Assembly (NCBI RefSeq): GCF_014069875.1
Contig: NZ_CP059676.1
Location: 2,279,975-2,343,974, forward strand
Origin: Flaviflexus equikiangi
GTDB taxonomy: Bacteria > Actinomycetota > Actinomycetes > Actinomycetales > Actinomycetaceae
Direction: 5' to 3'
Length of the DNA stretch: 64,000 nt
The notes beneath the pieces are model-generated. The model ran no database searches. It saw only the letters and a list, made by a program, of their open reading frames with translations, and was not told the origin of the DNA. The position numbers were made by a program, and so were the translations under genes. This document shows, in pieces, positions 18,550 through 27,571 of the stretch. Each line of letters starts with the position of its first letter. The stretch's first letter is position 1.

Positions 18550-20695
18550 ACAGCATGCAGGACACGCAGCCGTCGACCTCGGTCCCTTCGAGGGCCTGCT
18601 GTCGGATGCGCATGTAGTACAGGGTCTTGATGCCCTTTCGCCATGCATAGATGTAGTTCTTGTTGACGTCACGAGTCGTCACGGTGTCCGGGTAGAACAG
18701 GGTCAGAGACAGCCCCTGGTCAACGTGCTGGGTGGCTACCGCGTACGTGTCGATGATGGCCTCGGGGCCGATCTCGTAGGCATCCTTGTAGAACTCGAGA
18801 TTCTCGTTGTTCATGTAGGGCGCGGGGTAGTAGACGCGGCCGATCTTGCCCTCCTTGCGGATCTCGATCTTGGACACGATCGGATGGATCGAGGACGTCG
18901 AGTGGTTGATGTAGGAGATCGACCCTGTCGGAGGCACGGCCTGAAGGTTCTGGTTGTAGATGCCGTGCTCCATGACAGACGCCTTGAGCCGCACCCAGTC
19001 CTCCTGCGTGGGGATGTGGATGCCGGCGAAGAGCTCCTTGACGCGGTCGGTCGTGGGAGCCCACTCCTGCTCGATGTACTTCGTGAAGAACTCACCCGAG
19101 GCATAGTCGGACTTCTCGAAGTTGTAGAACGTCTCGCCCTTCTCGATTGCCAGCTTGTTCGACTCTGTCAGCGCATGGAAGAGCACCGTGTAGAAGTAGA
19201 TGTTCGTGAAGTCGAGCGCCTCCTCGGATCCGTAGTGGATCCGCTCGCGCCCGAGGTAGCCGTGCAGGTTCATCTGGCCCAGGCCGATGGCGTGGGACAG
19301 TCTGTTGCCGCGTTCGATCGACGGTACGGATGCGATATCAGACGTTTCAGAGACCGCGGTGAGGGCGCGGATGGCGGTGCCCACGGTCCGTCCGAAGTCA
19401 GGAGAGTCCATTGTCCGCGCGATGTTGAGCGAACCGAGATTGCAGGAGATATCCTTGCCGATCTCGTCGTAGGACAGGTCTGCGTTATAGGTGGACGGCT
19501 CCGATACCTGGAGGATCTCCGAGCAGAGGTTCGACATGGAGATTCGACCGTCGATCGGGTTCGCCTTGTTCACCGTGTCTTCGAAGACGATGTAGGGGTA
19601 TCCCGATTCGAACTGGAGCTCCGCGATCGTCTGGAAGAAGTGACGGGCGTTGATCTTCGTCTTGCGGATCCGCTTGTCGTCGACCATTTCGTCATACTTC
19701 TCGGTCACGGAGATGTCCGAGAACGGCTTGCCGTACACTCGCTCCACGTCGTAGGGCGAGAACAGGTACATGTCCGCGTTGGTCTTCGCCAGCTGGAACG
19801 TGATGTCGGGGATGACGACCCCGAGCGAGAGGGTCTTGATCCTGATCTTCTCGTCAGCGTTCTCACGCTTCGTGTCGAGGAAGCGCATGATGTCGGGATG
19901 GTGCGCGTTGAGGTAGACCGCTCCCGCGCCCTGGCGTGCGCCAAGCTGATTGGCGTAGGAGAAGGAGTCCTCGAGGAGCTTCATGACCGGGATGACACCG
20001 GAAGACTGGTTCTGGATCTTCTTGATGGGCGCACCCTGCTCGCGCAGGTTGGTGAGGTTGAGCGCCACGCCGCCGCCGCGCTTCGACAGCTGCAGGGACG
20101 AGTTGATCGCCCGCGAGATCGACTCCATGTTGTCTTCGATCCGAAGCAGGAAGCACGAGACGAGTTCCCCGCGCTGCTTCTTCCCCGCGTTGAGGAACGT
20201 CGGCGTGGCCGGCTGGAAGCGCCCCGAGATGATCTCGTCGATGACGGGGTAGACCTGGTCCCTGTCGCCCCTGGCGAGGGTGAGTGCGACCATGACGACT
20301 CGGTCCTCGAAACGCTCGAGATAGCGCTTCCCGTCGAATGTCTTCAGCGTGTAGGACGTGTAGTACTTGTAGGCGCCGAGGAACGTGGCGAAACGGTACT
20401 TCGCGGCGTAGGCGCGTTTGAAGGCCGACTTGATGAACTCGAAGTCGTACTGGTTGAGCACATCCTCTTCGTAGTACCCCTCCTCGACGAGGTAGTCGAG
20501 CTTCTCCTTGAGGGAGTGGAAGAACACCGTGTTCTGGTTGACGTGCTGCAGGAAGTACTGCCGTGCGGCCTCACGGTCCGCATCGAATTGAATATTCCCC
20601 TCGGCGTCGTAGAGGTTGAGCTGTGCGTTGAGCGAGTGGTAGTCGACCCGCGGGTCGAGGGTTTCTAGCCCCGTATCTGTGAGCGTTGTTCCCAA
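18548..20695 (-). CDS. nrdE: Class Ib ribonucleotide reductase, alpha subunit
   Basis: A 715-residue NrdE, the catalytic subunit that reduces NDPs with electrons from NrdH. Visible are '[23 protein letters not shown]' (first redox Cys), 'NLCSEILQ' and '[13 protein letters not shown]' (thiyl/second Cys), the barrel motif '[18 protein letters not shown]', and the C-terminal CVSCML Cys pair. The start is a TTG at 20695, 31 bp inside nrdI, with GGAAGAG close by; no better start precedes '[14 protein letters not shown]', and the length matches the family. It is the last gene of nrdHIE, with a terminator after it. Confidence 0.96.
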   Translation of the reverse strand: MGTTLTDTGLETLDPRVDYHSLNAQLNLYDAEGNIQFDADREAARQYFLQHVNQNTVFFHSLKEKLDYLVEEGYYEEDVLNQYDFEFIKSAFKRAYAAKYRFATFLGAYKYYTSYTLKTFDGKRYLERFEDRVVMVALTLARGDRDQVYPVIDEIISGRFQPATPTFLNAGKKQRGELVSCFLLRIEDNMESISRAINSSLQLSKRGGGVALNLTNLREQGAPIKKIQNQSSGVIPVMKLLEDSFSYANQLGARQGAGAVYLNAHHPDIMRFLDTKRENADEKIRIKTLSLGVVIPDITFQLAKTNADMYLFSPYDVERVYGKPFSDISVTEKYDEMVDDKRIRKTKINARHFFQTIAELQFESGYPYIVFEDTVNKANPIDGRISMSNLCSEILQVSEPSTYNADLSYDEIGKDISCNLGSLNIARTMDSPDFGRTVGTAIRALTAVSETSDIASVPSIERGNRLSHAIGLGQMNLHGYLGRERIHYGSEEALDFTNIYFYTVLFHALTESNKLAIEKGETFYNFEKSDYASGEFFTKYIEQEWAPTTDRVKELFAGIHIPTQEDWVRLKASVMEHGIYNQNLQAVPPTGSISYINHSTSSIHPIVSKIEIRKEGKIGRVYYPAPYMNNENLEFYKDAYEIGPEAIIDTYAVATQHVDQGLSLTLFYPDTVTTRDVNKNYIYAWRKGIKTLYYMRIRQQALEGTEVDGCVSCML

Positions 20696-21081
20696 AACTC
20701 TTCCAATCCTTGCTTGACCTTGGCGACGTCTTCTTGCGTGCCGAGGAGTTCGAACCTATACATGTGCGGGACTCGGCATTTGGCGGAGACTATTTCTCCC
20801 GCCAGGCAGTATGCCTGTCCAAAGTTTGTGTTTCCTGCAGAGATAACGCCTCGGATGAGGCTGCGATTATGCTCGTCGTTCAGGAACCTGATGACCTGCT
20901 TCGGGACCGCTCCCCGATTGTTCCCTCCCCCGTAGGTCGGAACGATCAGGACGTACTCCTCGTCGACGGTGAGATCTGGATCGCTGCGACGGAGCGGGAT
21001 CCGCTCCGCTTCTATCCCCAGCTTCTCGACAAATCGTGCGGTGTTGTTCGTCGCAGACGAGAAATAGACAACTTTCGCCAT
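20665..21081 (-). CDS. nrdI: Flavodoxin-like NrdI
   Basis: A 138-residue NrdI, the FMN protein that supplies the oxidant for building the Mn-tyrosyl radical of NrdF. The FMN-phosphate loop '[17 protein letters not shown]' and '[23 protein letters not shown]' plus '[17 protein letters not shown]' are canonical. It overlaps nrdE by 31 bp, so translation is coupled, and follows nrdH after 59 bp. Its presence implies the manganese-type cofactor pathway. Confidence 0.96.
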   Translation of the reverse strand: MAKVVYFSSATNNTARFVEKLGIEAERIPLRRSDPDLTVDEEYVLIVPTYGGGNNRGAVPKQVIRFLNDEHNRSLIRGVISAGNTNFGQAYCLAGEIVSAKCRVPHMYRFELLGTQEDVAKVKQGLEEFWEQRSQIRG

Positions 21082-21140
21082 CGTGCCATTCCCTTCGCCA
21101 CAAACGTGCGGGCGGGAATGCCGCCCGCCGCGGGGCTGCT

Positions 21141-21392
21141 CTACGCTGACGCCGCTGCGCCGATGCTCGCGGCGACAAGAGCCTTGATCTTGTCCGGGCG
21201 GAACCCTGCCCAGTGGTCACCGCCTGCCATGACGACGGGTGCCTGCTGGTAGCCCATCGCCTTGACCGCCTCAAGCGCCTCGGCATCTTCTGTCAGATCG
21301 ATCAGCTCGTACTCGAGGCCTGCCTTGTCGAGAGCCCGCTTCGTGGCGTTGCACTGCACGCAGGCCGGCTTCGTGTAAACGGTAATGCTCAT
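21141..21392 (-). CDS. nrdH: Glutaredoxin-like NrdH redoxin
   Basis: An 83-residue NrdH that reduces the NrdE active-site disulfide and is itself reduced by thioredoxin reductase. The redox motif is CVQC in '[20 protein letters not shown]', and the C-terminal '[17 protein letters not shown]' holds the W-S/A-G-F-RPD signature of NrdH. The ATG at 21392 has AAGGAG 6 bases upstream; the longer frame is not credible. First gene of the operon, preceded by two NrdR-box-like sites. TrxB, its likely reductase, is encoded at 53.7 kb. Confidence 0.95.
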   Translation of the reverse strand: MSITVYTKPACVQCNATKRALDKAGLEYELIDLTEDAEALEAVKAMGYQQAPVVMAGGDHWAGFRPDKIKALVAASIGAAASA

Positions 21393-21467
21393 CGAGCGCT
21401 CCTTCTTCCCACATCTGTCATTGTTCTTCTGCCGCGAAAGCCGCGGCGCCATCATGATCGAACTCCG

Positions 21468-21483
21468 ACACTACACCTTGTGT
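21468..21483. promoter_or_regulatory. NrdR box 1
   Basis: ACACTACACCTTGTGT matches 13 of 16 positions of the NrdR consensus (ACACWATATATWGTGT). It lies 75 bases upstream of the nrdH start. Confidence 0.75.
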
Positions 21484-21498
21484 TCCATTTTCGCACAA

Positions 21499-21514
21499 CC
21501 ACTAGATGGTGTGT
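21499..21514. promoter_or_regulatory. NrdR box 2
   Basis: CCACTAGATGGTGTGT matches 12 of 16 consensus positions. Its centre is 31 bp from that of box 1, the three-turn spacing known for NrdR operator pairs. Confidence 0.65.
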
Positions 21515-21550
21515 TTTGACGTCTTGCTCACGACCATTGTGTGGACGGTC

Positions 21551-21559
21551 GGTGGATAA
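21551..21559 (-). promoter_or_regulatory. DnaA-box-like site
   Basis: GGTGGATAA is an 8/9 match to the complement of TTATCCACA, flanked on both sides by further TGTGGA cores. Confidence 0.4.
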
Positions 21560-21675
21560 CCTGTGGACGGCTCCAGCGACAGTCCGACAAGGGTCGAGAC
21601 CGCCGCTCACCATCACCGGGTCGGATCATCATGGCAGGGGCCTCGGACAGAAACATCGACCAGTCCGATGCTGCG

Positions 21676-21690
21676 TCCACACGGTGTGGA
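21676..21690. repeat. 15-bp perfect dyad containing TCCACA/TGTGGA
   Basis: TCCACAC and GTGTGGA face each other across one G. The halves resemble DnaA-box cores but lack the TTA/TAA end. Confidence 0.6.
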
Positions 21691-21705
21691 AAGATTTCCC
21701 CAAAG

Positions 21706-21725
21706 TTATCCACAGCTGTGGATAC
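21706..21725. promoter_or_regulatory. Two head-to-head DnaA boxes in an 18-bp palindrome
   Basis: TTATCCACA (21706-21714, perfect consensus) and TGTGGATAC (21717-21725, 8/9) form the perfect palindrome TATCCACAGCTGTGGATA at 21707-21724. It lies midway between nrdH and gltA, 42 kb from oriC. Confidence 0.6.
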
Positions 21726-21871
21726 AGGTGGGAGATCCGAGCGAGAATCTCGGCGTGTTGCACACCCGCGTGTTCGAACCTTCCCTGGCCCCGCGGCAAA
21801 CCGGGCGAGCGATATCCCGCCCCACTCCACCCGCCGGCCACCAAGGGTGGGCCTCCGCCACGCGCGGCTTC

Positions 21872-21894
21872 GATAACGTATGCAAAACGTTATC
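21872..21894. promoter_or_regulatory. Inverted repeat upstream of gltA, operator-like
   Basis: GATAACGT and ACGTTATC are exact complements separated by 7 bases, 125 bases before the gltA start. This symmetry suits a dimeric regulator; which one is unknown. Confidence 0.5.
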
Positions 21895-22018
21895 CCAGAG
21901 GAATGGGTGAGCCGAGGCACACTTGATAGTCTGTACCTGGAGATTCCATCAACATGATCTACCGCACGCCTGCACGCCTACGCTTCGTAGGGCGGGACCA
22001 AAGAAATAAGGAGAGTTC

Positions 22019-23305
22019 ATGAGCGAAACTGCAAAGCTCATTCTCGATGGCAAGGAATACGAATTCCCTGTCATTACCGGCACGATGGGAGAGAAGAGCA
22101 TTGACATCAGCAAGCTCCGCTCGACCACGGGCTACATCACCCTAGACGACGGCTACAGCAACACAGGCTCATGCCAGTCGGATGTCACCTTCATCGATGG
22201 CGAGAAGGGCATCCTCCGCTACCGCGGCTACCCGATTGAACAGATCGCACAGAACTCAAGCTTCATCGAGGCAGCTTATCTGGTGATCTTCGGCAAGCTC
22301 TGCAACCAGCAGGAGCGCGATGACTTCGCCGACCTGCTGAGCGAGAATGCACCGCTCCACCAGTCGATGCTCAAGCACTTCGATGGCTATGGCTCGAACG
22401 GTCAGCCCATGGCGATTCTGTCCGCCATGGTCAACTCGCTCACCGCGTATGACCCGCAGGTTATGCACCCGGAGGACGAGAACGACCTGGTGTATGCTGC
22501 CGCGTCGCTGATCTCGAAGGTTCGGACGATCGCCGCCGCGTCCCACAAGACGACAATCGGCGAACCGATCATCTATCCCCGAAAAGATCTCAAGTACGTG
22601 GAGAACTTCCTCCACATGATGTTCTCGACCCCGTACTCCGAGTACGAGCCGACCCCGGAAGTCGTCCGCGCCCTCAACATGTTCCTCGTGCTCCACGCGG
22701 ACCACGAGCAGAACTGCTCGACATCGACAGTGCGCATGGTTGCATCGTCCAAGGCCAACATGTTCGCCTCCGCCTCCGCCGGCATCTCCGCCCTGTGGGG
22801 TCGCCTCCACGGCGGTGCGAACGTTGCCGTCATCGAGATGCTCCAGAAGATCCACGACGAGGGTGTCGACCCGTCGGTCTTCATGAACGAGGTCAAGGAC
22901 AAGGAGTCGGGCCGCAAGCTCATGGGCTTCGGGCACCGCGTCTACAAGAACTTCGACCCGCGTGCGACGATCCTCAAGGATGCCGCCTTCGACATGCTGG
23001 AGAAGATGAACATCGAGGATCCGCTCCTCGATGTCGCCCTCAAGCTCGAAGAGGTCGCCCTCCAGGACGACTATTTCGTTGAGCGCAAGCTCTACCCGAA
23101 TGTCGACTTCTACTCGGGCATCATCCTGCGCGCCATCGGCATCCCGCTCGACATGTTCACCGTCATGTTCGCCATCGGCCGCATGCCAGGCTGGATTGCG
23201 AACTGGAAGGAAGTCCACGAGGACCCCAAGGCCCGCATCTACCGTCCCCGCCAGGTCTACCAGGGCGAGGTCGACAAGTTGTGGGTTCCGCGCGACCAGC
23301 GCTGA
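22019..23305 (+). CDS. gltA: Citrate synthase
   Basis: A 428-residue type II (hexameric, Gram-negative-like) citrate synthase condensing oxaloacetate and acetyl-CoA. The N-terminal beta domain (residues 1-50), 'LWGRLHGGANVAVIEML' (first catalytic His), 'MGFGHRVYKNFDPRA' (second His) and 'ERKLYPNVDFYSG' (catalytic Asp) are all present. The ATG has AAGGAGAG 3-4 bases upstream. It stands alone between the regulatory gap and a hairpin. Confidence 0.97.
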   Translation: MSETAKLILDGKEYEFPVITGTMGEKSIDISKLRSTTGYITLDDGYSNTGSCQSDVTFIDGEKGILRYRGYPIEQIAQNSSFIEAAYLVIFGKLCNQQERDDFADLLSENAPLHQSMLKHFDGYGSNGQPMAILSAMVNSLTAYDPQVMHPEDENDLVYAAASLISKVRTIAAASHKTTIGEPIIYPRKDLKYVENFLHMMFSTPYSEYEPTPEVVRALNMFLVLHADHEQNCSTSTVRMVASSKANMFASASAGISALWGRLHGGANVAVIEMLQKIHDEGVDPSVFMNEVKDKESGRKLMGFGHRVYKNFDPRATILKDAAFDMLEKMNIEDPLLDVALKLEEVALQDDYFVERKLYPNVDFYSGIILRAIGIPLDMFTVMFAIGRMPGWIANWKEVHEDPKARIYRPRQVYQGEVDKLWVPRDQR

Positions 23306-23326
23306 CCTCAGACGCGCCCCTGCATT

Positions 23327-23375
23327 GAACTGCTCCCCGGACTGAGAAATCAGTTTCCAATCCGGGGAGCAGTTC
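23327..23375. terminator. Hairpin after gltA, probable terminator
   Basis: GAACTGCTCCCCGGA pairs with TCCGGGGAGCAGTTC; the intervening 19 bases carry a second small stem CTGA-GAAA-TCAG. No T-run follows. Confidence 0.65.
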
Positions 23376-23677
23376 ACAATTAACGGGCGGCACATATGTC
23401 ACGAAATCACCTTCGAGCACCATCGTGACTGGAGCAGAAGCCACCATCATCAAAACGGTCACTGCACCCGTATCAGCACCGCAACGTGCCCTAATCGGAC
23501 GAGTGGGCGATGTGCGTGATATGCATTAAACACGCGGATTGGCGCGGTTTCCCCTGGTAGCGTGGAGGCGTCAACGCTGGCGATAGAGGGTTTTCCCATG
23601 CCCACGGCACTCAGACTGATCGTTGACTCACCACCACGAGATCTACTTGATTTGACCCGAAGTGAGGTGCAGAGGGT
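23376..23677. other. Upstream region of the glycosyltransferase gene, no gene seen
   Basis: About 300 bp without a credible gene. I looked for a c-di-GMP riboswitch because of the gene context and saw no fit. Some promoter elements are expected here but none is clear enough to name. Confidence 0.5.
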
Positions 23678-25987
23678 ATGGCAGTCACGTCGGGACATCG
23701 TCGACAGTGGGGCGCGGAGAAGACGACCGCGCCGATGTCGATCAAGCATCCGGTGCCATCGCTGCGCAAGATCGTCGCAGGCCGTCTCGCTATCATCGTC
23801 ACCATCGTGGCCTGGTTCATGTATGTCGTCACGACCATCATGCGCGAGTTCGTCGAGGGTGACACGGAGTCGCTGCGTTTCGTCCTCGAGGCGGTCTCCT
23901 ACGTCTTCGTCGTCACGGCCCTGACCTTCTCCGCGTCCATGTATCTCTTGGCACGCCAGGGAGCCCTCTACCGTTTCCGCGATCACATGCGGACTCCGCG
24001 TGGCCCACTCGATCAACACTTCGACCAGGGAACCGGGCACGAGATCACCGTCCTCATCCCCTCCTATAAGGAGGAGCTTGACGTCGTTGCCAAGACGGTG
24101 TGGTCCGCAGCCTTGCAGGAGTTCCCGAGCAAGAGGGTCGTCCTCCTCATCGATGATCCGCCCAATCCGACGGATCCGGCCGACATTGAACAGCTTGCTG
24201 CGACGAGGAGCCTGCCCGTCGCCATTGCGGAGGAGATGGCTGCTCCCCGCAAGCGTTTCGAAGAGTCATCCGATCTTATCCTCAACGAGCTCGCGTCCTC
24301 TCAGCACGTCAGCCGGGAAGTCCTGGCCCACGTCTCCGAGGATTACGGCTACGCGGCAGAATGGCTCGAACGCAAGGCTGAGAACCATCCCATGGTTGAC
24401 CATACAGATGCGTTCTTCGCTGATCGTGTCCTGCTCGGCCTTGCAGGGGACCTGCGGCTGACGAAGATCGCTTTGGATGGAGCGTTGGCGCAGGACACTG
24501 CACCCCCTCCGGAGCGGCTGCGCCAGCTCCACAACCGTCTCCTGTGGATCTTTTCCGCTGAGGTCATGGCTTTTGAGCGGAAGCAGTTCCATTCGCTGTC
24601 GCACGAAGCGAACAAGGCGATGAACCTCAACGCCTACATCGGGCTCATGGGGAAACGATGGAACGTCGAACCGTCGGCTGCGGGCAATATTCTCGTCCCC
24701 GCAGCGCCCGAGGGCGACTGCGATCTCGACGTGCCGTGGACGACCTACATTCTGACTCTCGATGCTGACTCGATGCTGCTGAGGGATTACTGCGTTCGCC
24801 TCGTCCACGTCCTCGAGGAGCCCGGCAACGAGCGCATCGCCGTCATACAGACCCCCTACTCGTCCTATCGTGGCGCCCCCAGCCGCATTGAACGCATGGC
24901 GGGGGCGACAACCGATATCCAGCACATCCTGCACCAGGGCATGACCTACTATAATGCGACGTTCTGGGTGGGAGCCAACGCCGTTATCCGGCGAGCGGCC
25001 CTGGAAGACATCGTCGAGCGGCAAACGGTGGGCGGGTTCGAGATTCTCACCTACGTCCAGGACCGCACGGTCATCGAAGACACCGAGTCGAGCATCGACC
25101 TCGGAACCCACGGGTGGACTCTCGAGAACTATCCGGAGCGCTTGAGCTACAGCGCGACACCCCCAGATTTCGGCTCCCTCATCGTGCAGCGTCGCCGCTG
25201 GGCGAACGGCGGTCTTCTCATCATGCCCAAGTTCGCCCGTCAGCTTCGGGAGCGCCGCTACCGCCGCGAGCGCGTCCTCCTGCGTGAAGTGTGGCTGCGC
25301 GTCAACTACATGGCATCGATTTCGTGGGCGAGTGCTGGTCTGGTCTTCCTCCTCGCCTTCCCCTACGACAGCCGCCTCCTCAGCCCGTGGGTGATCCTCG
25401 CGGCAGCGCCCTATTTCCTCTGCATGGCCTCCGACCTGCGTGACAGCGGTCATCGCCCCTCCGACATCTTCCGCATCTACGGCTTCAATCTTGTTCTGCT
25501 GGCCGTCAATATCGCCGGTGTCGTCAAGTCGATCCAGCAGGCTCTCACGAACACGAAGATCCCTTTCGCTCGCACGCCGAAAGTCCAGAATCGCACTGCG
25601 GCTCCGGGTATCTACGTGTTCGTGCCGCTCGTCATCGTCGGCTTCTCCATCGTCACCTTCATGCGCGACTATCAGGCAGAGAACTGGGGAAACGCCATCT
25701 TTGCCGCAACCAACGCGACCCTGTGCCTCTATGCGATCCTCGCCTATATCGGCGTACGGGCCGCGATCACCGACATGGTGCTGGGCGTGGTCAACTGGCT
25801 GTATGTGCCAGAGAAGCAGTCCCGGCGCAAGAGCCGCAAGGCACGCAGGGAGGCTCTTGCCCAGCGTCGGGCCGAGGACGCAGCCCGCCCCGTCGCGTGG
25901 GAAGCGATCCTCTATCATGGTGACCGCCGGCTCGGCCGGGACACGGTCCGAAAGAACGACCTCCGCCGCAGGATCAAACCCCGCTAG
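23678..25987 (+). CDS. Processive family 2 glycosyltransferase, cellulose-synthase-like
   Basis: A 769-residue membrane GT2 that probably polymerises and exports a beta-linked polysaccharide from a nucleotide sugar. Two helices lie near residues 35-55 and 70-92; the catalytic domain follows with 'ITVLIPSYKEE', DADS (about 362), the acceptor-site 'VIEDTES' (TED equivalent, about 466) and QRRRW (about 504), then about five C-terminal helices and a basic tail. Between the first motif and DADS is an insert of about 180 residues. No PilZ domain is present, so any c-di-GMP control would need another protein. GAGGTGCAGAGGG precedes the chosen ATG. A GH18-like gene follows after 30 bp. Confidence 0.88.
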   Translation: MAVTSGHRRQWGAEKTTAPMSIKHPVPSLRKIVAGRLAIIVTIVAWFMYVVTTIMREFVEGDTESLRFVLEAVSYVFVVTALTFSASMYLLARQGALYRFRDHMRTPRGPLDQHFDQGTGHEITVLIPSYKEELDVVAKTVWSAALQEFPSKRVVLLIDDPPNPTDPADIEQLAATRSLPVAIAEEMAAPRKRFEESSDLILNELASSQHVSREVLAHVSEDYGYAAEWLERKAENHPMVDHTDAFFADRVLLGLAGDLRLTKIALDGALAQDTAPPPERLRQLHNRLLWIFSAEVMAFERKQFHSLSHEANKAMNLNAYIGLMGKRWNVEPSAAGNILVPAAPEGDCDLDVPWTTYILTLDADSMLLRDYCVRLVHVLEEPGNERIAVIQTPYSSYRGAPSRIERMAGATTDIQHILHQGMTYYNATFWVGANAVIRRAALEDIVERQTVGGFEILTYVQDRTVIEDTESSIDLGTHGWTLENYPERLSYSATPPDFGSLIVQRRRWANGGLLIMPKFARQLRERRYRRERVLLREVWLRVNYMASISWASAGLVFLLAFPYDSRLLSPWVILAAAPYFLCMASDLRDSGHRPSDIFRIYGFNLVLLAVNIAGVVKSIQQALTNTKIPFARTPKVQNRTAAPGIYVFVPLVIVGFSIVTFMRDYQAENWGNAIFAATNATLCLYAILAYIGVRAAITDMVLGVVNWLYVPEKQSRRKSRKARREALAQRRAEDAARPVAWEAILYHGDRRLGRDTVRKNDLRRRIKPR

Positions 25988-26017
25988 GGTCTGCCCTGAC
26001 AGTTTAAGGATTACGAC

Positions 26018-27559
26018 ATGTCTCAGCGATTTCCTGGACGCCGGCTATCCCTCGTCCGCCTCACGTTCGTCATCGGCGTGACGGTCGCCCTTGCCATGGG
26101 CGGGACGACAGGCTTCCGCACGTGGCAGGACTCGCGCCAGGCGAGCGGGAGCGAGCCGTGGTTCTCCGCCTATGTCGATGTCACAGCAACCCCAACCTAC
26201 GCCTTCGAGCAGCCGTCTGCGGATCACGAGCTCAACACGGTGCTCAGCTTCATCGTTGCGGCAGAGCGCGACACGTGCGAGGCGAGCTGGGGCACCTACT
26301 ATTCCCTCGATGAGGCGAATGTTGCCCTCGATCTGGAGCGGCGTATCGCGCGCCTGCGCCAGAGCGGAGGAAACATTCTCATTTCACTCGGCGGCGAAGC
26401 GAACTCGAACCTTGCTCTGGCGTGCGATAGCGCCGACAGTCTTGCCGCTCAGTACCGGGACATCATCGATCGATATGATCCTGCCGCGCTCGATCTCGAC
26501 ATCGAGGGGGAGGCTCTCACTGACCTTGAGTCACGCCAGCGGAGGGTGGACGCCATCGCCCAGATCCAGGACGGCGAGACAGACCCCCTCCCCATTTGGC
26601 TCACGCTCCCGGTGGGACCGAGCGGGCTCACGACGGACGGCGTGGAGATCGTGCGGGAGTTCCTCGAGGCTGGTGTCTCCATTGCGGGAGTGAATGCGAT
26701 GACGATGAACTACGCCTCGCAGGAGGCTGCCGACGATCTGGGCCAGGTGGTCATCTCATCGCTCGAGGCCACACATCGGCAGATCATGGCGATCTATGCC
26801 GACCACGGCACGCCGCTCGGCTCTCAGACTGCATGGCGGCGGCTTGGCGCCACGCCGATGATCGGCCAGAACAACATCACCGCCGAAGTGTTCTCCCTGG
26901 ATGATGCGAGGGAGCTTCACGAGTTCGCCACTTCTGTCGGCCTTGGACGCATGTCCATGTGGTCGGCCAACCGTGACCGCACATGTGCGGACGCCTATGC
27001 CGCCATCAATGTCATGTCCGATTCGTGCAGCAGCATCGACCAGGGTGAGGAGACGTTCGCTGAGATCCTCAGCGGCGGATTCACCGGATCACCGAGCGAA
27101 TCCCGTGCCACAGACGATCCTGCCGATAATGTGCGCCCGGAGGATATCGTCGACGACCCCGAGACCAGTCCGTACCCGGTGTGGAATGCGACAGCCACCT
27201 ATCCTGCGAATACGCGAGTCGTCTGGCGCAAGAACGTCTATTCTGCCGAATGGTGGAACACGGCGATTCAGCCGGATGATCCTGCCTTGAACGCGACGGA
27301 TAATCCCTGGCACCTGATCGGGCCCGTTCTGCCGGGGGAGACGCCCGTCCCGATCCTGACGCTGCCCGCGGACTATTACCCGCTGTGGGATATTGGCACG
27401 ACCTACACGAGGGGCGACAGGGTGATGTTCAACGACGTCGCGTACGAGGCCCAGTGGTGGACGGTGGGAGACAATCCTGCCGCGGGTCAAGAGGATCCGG
27501 GAGCCTCACCGTGGCGCGTCATCACTCAGGAGGAGATTGAGGTGCTCCTGGCGGAGTAG
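26018..27559 (+). CDS. Secreted GH18-like protein with two CBM5/12-like repeats
   Basis: A 513-residue exported protein: a signal or signal-anchor helix (LVRLTFVIGVTVALAMGG), a GH18-like barrel at about 45-340 and two chitin-binding-type repeats at about 385-430 ('YPVWNATATYPANTRVVWRK') and 450-500 ('PLWDIGTTYTRGDRVMFND'). The DxDxE motif is seen as LDLDIEGEA near residue 160, keeping the catalytic Glu, and 'ILISLGGEANS' precedes it as in chitinases. It probably cleaves or binds an N-acetylglucosamine-type polymer outside the cell. Co-directional with the GT2 gene, 30 bp apart, so likely one operon that makes and trims the same polymer. Confidence 0.85.
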   Translation: MSQRFPGRRLSLVRLTFVIGVTVALAMGGTTGFRTWQDSRQASGSEPWFSAYVDVTATPTYAFEQPSADHELNTVLSFIVAAERDTCEASWGTYYSLDEANVALDLERRIARLRQSGGNILISLGGEANSNLALACDSADSLAAQYRDIIDRYDPAALDLDIEGEALTDLESRQRRVDAIAQIQDGETDPLPIWLTLPVGPSGLTTDGVEIVREFLEAGVSIAGVNAMTMNYASQEAADDLGQVVISSLEATHRQIMAIYADHGTPLGSQTAWRRLGATPMIGQNNITAEVFSLDDARELHEFATSVGLGRMSMWSANRDRTCADAYAAINVMSDSCSSIDQGEETFAEILSGGFTGSPSESRATDDPADNVRPEDIVDDPETSPYPVWNATATYPANTRVVWRKNVYSAEWWNTAIQPDDPALNATDNPWHLIGPVLPGETPVPILTLPADYYPLWDIGTTYTRGDRVMFNDVAYEAQWWTVGDNPAAGQEDPGASPWRVITQEEIEVLLAE

Positions 27560-27571
27560 TGGTTGCGGGGG

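Larger units (their letters stand above)
21393..22018. other. Regulatory gap between divergent nrdHIE and gltA
   Basis: This 626-bp gap has no credible gene. It holds two NrdR-box-like sites near nrdH, three dyads rich in TCCACA/TGTGGA in its middle, and an 8-bp-arm inverted repeat before gltA. They are listed separately. Confidence 0.7.

Noticed and set aside
18494..20668. A 724-codon open frame opposite nrdE
   Set aside because: It is the antisense of a clearly conserved enzyme; the residues are low in hydrophobic pattern, Arg/Val/Asp rich, a usual shadow in GC-rich DNA.
23376..23677. Possible c-di-GMP riboswitch before the GT2 gene
   Set aside because: Context suggested it, but the conserved cores of GEMM-type switches are not present.
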